Origin: Lepidurus packardi | Lineage: Eukaryota; Arthropoda; Branchiopoda; Notostraca; Triopsidae | Reading direction: 5' to 3' | DNA length: 64,000 nucleotides | Assembly: GCA_023053545.1 (NCBI GenBank) | Contig: JAKZAN010000002.1 | Location: forward strand, 13,140,790-13,204,789 | Shown here: piece by piece, positions 61,523-64,000 of the stretch | How the letters are laid out: each line of letters opens with the position of its first letter | How positions within the stretch are numbered: the first letter of the stretch is position 1 | Notes under the pieces: model-generated | Databases searched by the model: none | Told to the model about the DNA's origin: nothing | What the model saw: the letters and a program-made list of their open reading frames with translations, nothing else | Translations under genes and position numbers: made by a program

Positions 61523-64000
61523 ACGGAAAAGGGGAATTTTTTTTATTATTTTTTTTTTTTACCCATTTCTTGTTATTGCTCCCCCGATCGTTATGTTAAT
61601 TAAAGAAAAATCCTAACTGTGTAAAAAACAATTTCTTCTCATTTTTTTAATACTTTTTTTTTATTACTATTATTTTGGAAAACCGAGTAGAGGATTGGTT
61701 GCTCTCTGAAGTCTAGGATTTTTTTAAATTTATTTAATTTTTTTTTAAAAAAAAGTTCCTTTGGGTTGAGATCTCCGTGTTAGTCCAACATTCCATATGC
61801 CTACTCGTTCTCACGTCGCGTAGTAATATGTTTCCTGAAAAAATCTTGGTGTTTTGGTGTCGAAAGTCTATTGTAGCGAGTTAAGATAGAAACGGCAAAA
61901 CGGAGGAAAAGTTTGAGCCAAAGAAACTAGTGAACGCAAAAAAAAATTTTTTTTTTTTTTTTTTAGTCGTCACAAGTTATAGACTGTAGGAAAAAAGTCT
62001 CAGTGTTTCGTAATACCCCTAAAAAAAGGGAGAAAATAATCCACTATTGTAATTAGTACATATTTTAAGCGCTTCTTCTGCACCTGGGGAAAGTTATGTG
62101 TGGCGGATCGGAAAAAATGCACTTGCTTCAGAACAAGGTTTCAGAAACTTCAGAACAAGGAACATTTTTTTTTTATTATTTTTTTTTTTTTTTTAGTTAA
62201 AAAAGTTCGTTAAAAAGAAATTGTTATGGGAACTTTAGGAAGCACTGAGACTGTACATTCGCAGGGCATATATCATGTGTCCATCGTGTTTTTTAAGTGT
62301 ACCATCCCGCCACGTCTGTATAACTTTGAATTGCGTGAGAAAAAAAAATAATTAACCGTTACCAGCTTTAAAAACAAAAGAACAAAAAAGTAGACATTTT
62401 GTGATTTTTTTTTTTTAATTGGGCTTGAGGGGAGGTTGCTAATCGTGTCGTGTGACTTTGCTAATTTACTTGGATTTTTTATTTAGAAAATTATCATGTT
62501 CGAAAATGACATTTTTTATAATTTAATTTTATTTTTATTTTATTTTTATTTATTGAATAGTTTTGTGTCAGTATTGGATTTGACAGTAATTAGTTTTAAT
62601 TCAGGAGACCTGTGCCCAGACTTCCAGAACGTCCGATGTTTCCAGGCAGGCCATACTAAGTTTGTTGCAACTGAAGAATTAAAAAAAAAAAAAGATATAA
62701 TAGTGGTGAAAAACTGTTAAGGTATATTTAAAATTTGGAATAGTCAGTTTGAAGTTCTTCCCGATTTGCGCACCTTTCCGATTATTTTTTCTGAAATTTA
62801 TTATAGATAGTTTATTTAGAGGAAAAATTATTTAATTTAAATGCAGTGGCGTTTCTTACTGTATTTGACCACGAGATTTTTTTTACACACTGGACTGTAC
62901 AAAAGCGAAGATTTGAGAATTTATTTGAATAGGACCAAAAATAGTGACATTGTTATAGGATTTTCTATGAGCAGCACAACAAAGAAAGTGATGAGGTGAG
63001 TTAAATTTGGAGAGTTTGCAGTTAATAAAAACTTTTAATTTTGTTTTAATTAATTGAGCATCTAGTATTGAGCCGACACTTTTACAGAAAGTTTGAAGCC
63101 AGTTCGACACCAGCGCCGTCCTTTGGCAGGCTCCAAACTTCTGAGAAGTGGGAAATGGAATGCCTGATAAATGCTTGCATCATAATTAGTTTTTGATTTT
63201 TTGTTGGGAATACACGATTTGAGGTTAAAGAATTTGTTAATTTACTAGCAACGCGTTCGACAAAGACCTTACGTGATATCAGTAACGCAGGGAATTTATT
63301 CTCAGATGTTTTTACAATGAAAATTCAATATAATCATGCAAACTTCTAGAGAAAACAGCTAAATGTTAGATGAAGGTCCTCTGAAGGTTAGCTGGAGGTC
63401 ATATGAAGATCAAAGAAGGGCAAGTTTAGATCAAAGAAGGGCAACATTATTTAAACAAAGATTATTACTATCAGTAAATTTAAGATACAAATGCAAACTT
63501 GGTTCTCTAAAACGTTACACTTTCAAACTATACTTCTTGTCACTTAATGTTTACAAATCGAAACCATAACAAAGTTTAGTTCATGGCCTGAACACAGATG
63601 GCGTTAGTGCCGAACTGGCTTCAAACTTTCCTATAGAATTTCGGCTTTAAACCAAACGCTCTTTTAAACTCAGATCTCTTTATACTTCTTGCCACTTAAT
63701 GTTTACAAATCTAAACCATAACAAAGTTTAGTTCGTGGCCTGAACACAGATGGCGTTAGTGTCGAACTGGCTTCAAACTTTCCTATAGAATTTCGGCTTT
63801 ATACCAAACGCTCTTTCTGTCTGGCCGACATTGCTCTCCATTTTAGAAAGTGAAAGCTTCTGGTGTCCTTCACACTGCTCCATATACTTACGCCCGCTCC
63901 TTATCCCTTGACCACAAACAACAGAAAAGATCGCCCAACTTTCATAACACCAGAACGGGTCTTACACAAGACGTCTCAAACCTACAGACCTCTAGTCTGG
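61523..64000. other. Dynamin 3' UTR and repeat-rich spacer
   Basis: Directly after the stop the sequence is T-rich and non-coding, as for a long 3' UTR; ATTAAA occurs near 61598. From about 63080 related repeats in both orientations appear. No gene recognised. Confidence 0.5.
63080..63805. repeat. Direct and inverted repeats around 63.1-63.8 kb
   Basis: Two direct copies (about 63536-63665 and 63683-63815) share cacttaatgtttacaaatc, aaccataacaaagtttagtt, cctgaacacagatggcgtta, cgaactggcttcaaactttc and ctatagaatttcggcttt. An inverted partial copy lies at about 63080-63120 (gaaagtttgaagccagttcg). The pattern suggests a small inverted-repeat element; no coding capacity is seen. Confidence 0.65.

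Overview
This is eukaryotic nuclear DNA from a chitin-bearing arthropod. Genes are split into many short exons with GT-AG introns, mostly 50-150 nt with a few of 1-2 kb. The window holds four three-domain chitin-binding (CPAP3/obstructor) genes and one Rebers-Riddiford cuticle protein. A crustacean or another pancrustacean fits best, but the species cannot be fixed from sequence alone. I recognised no retroviral, LTR or Polinton remains. All exon structures below come from reading frames, splice dinucleotides, phase matching and remembered family sequences; no database search was run.

Layout: 1-231 start of an unrecognised gene (-). 1849-8235 holds two ciliary genes ending tail to tail: CFAP410 (+) and the kinesin-2 adaptor KIFAP3 (-). 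9853-17676 is a duplicated block with two stomatin genes (+) flanking two GT11 fucosyltransferase genes (-). 18587-24424 holds NOP53 (+), NTPCR (-) and AP-3 mu (-). 24842-25549 is a cuticle protein (-). 26405-29289 is the Angel deadenylase-like gene (-). 30494-31507 is a single-exon peptide-type GPCR (+). 31550-43567 is the CPAP3 cluster: obst-B (-), obst-A (+), and two further three-domain genes (+ and -). 46006-52316 is a compact housekeeping run: NELF-B (+), UBL5 (-), SPOUT1 (+) and XLF/NHEJ1 (+). 52890-61522 is a complete dynamin gene (+). The rest to 64000 is 3' UTR and repeat-rich spacer.

Functional themes: cilia and intraflagellar transport (CFAP410, KIFAP3), membrane scaffolding and traffic (stomatins, AP-3 mu, dynamin), extracellular chitin matrix (four CPAP3 genes, cuticle protein), RNA and transcription (NOP53, Angel, NELF-B, UBL5, SPOUT1) and DNA end joining (XLF). 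They look like ordinary neighbours, not one pathway; only the CPAP3 cluster and the stomatin/fucosyltransferase block are clearly local families.

Most unusual observations: (1) dynamin has two adjacent 204-nt exons of identical phase, both encoding the G3/switch-II part of the GTPase domain and about 70% identical, the hallmark of mutually exclusive exons; (2) a 1.1-kb foldback element with long inverted arms and a 6-bp target duplication sits in obst-B intron 1, inside an older inverted repeat; (3) small tandem duplications repeatedly lie across exon/intron borders or a promoter, leaving decoy splice sites, a duplicated last exon and a truncated UBL5 start; (4) the stomatin copies keep about 90% similar introns while the fucosyltransferase copies between them are far more diverged.
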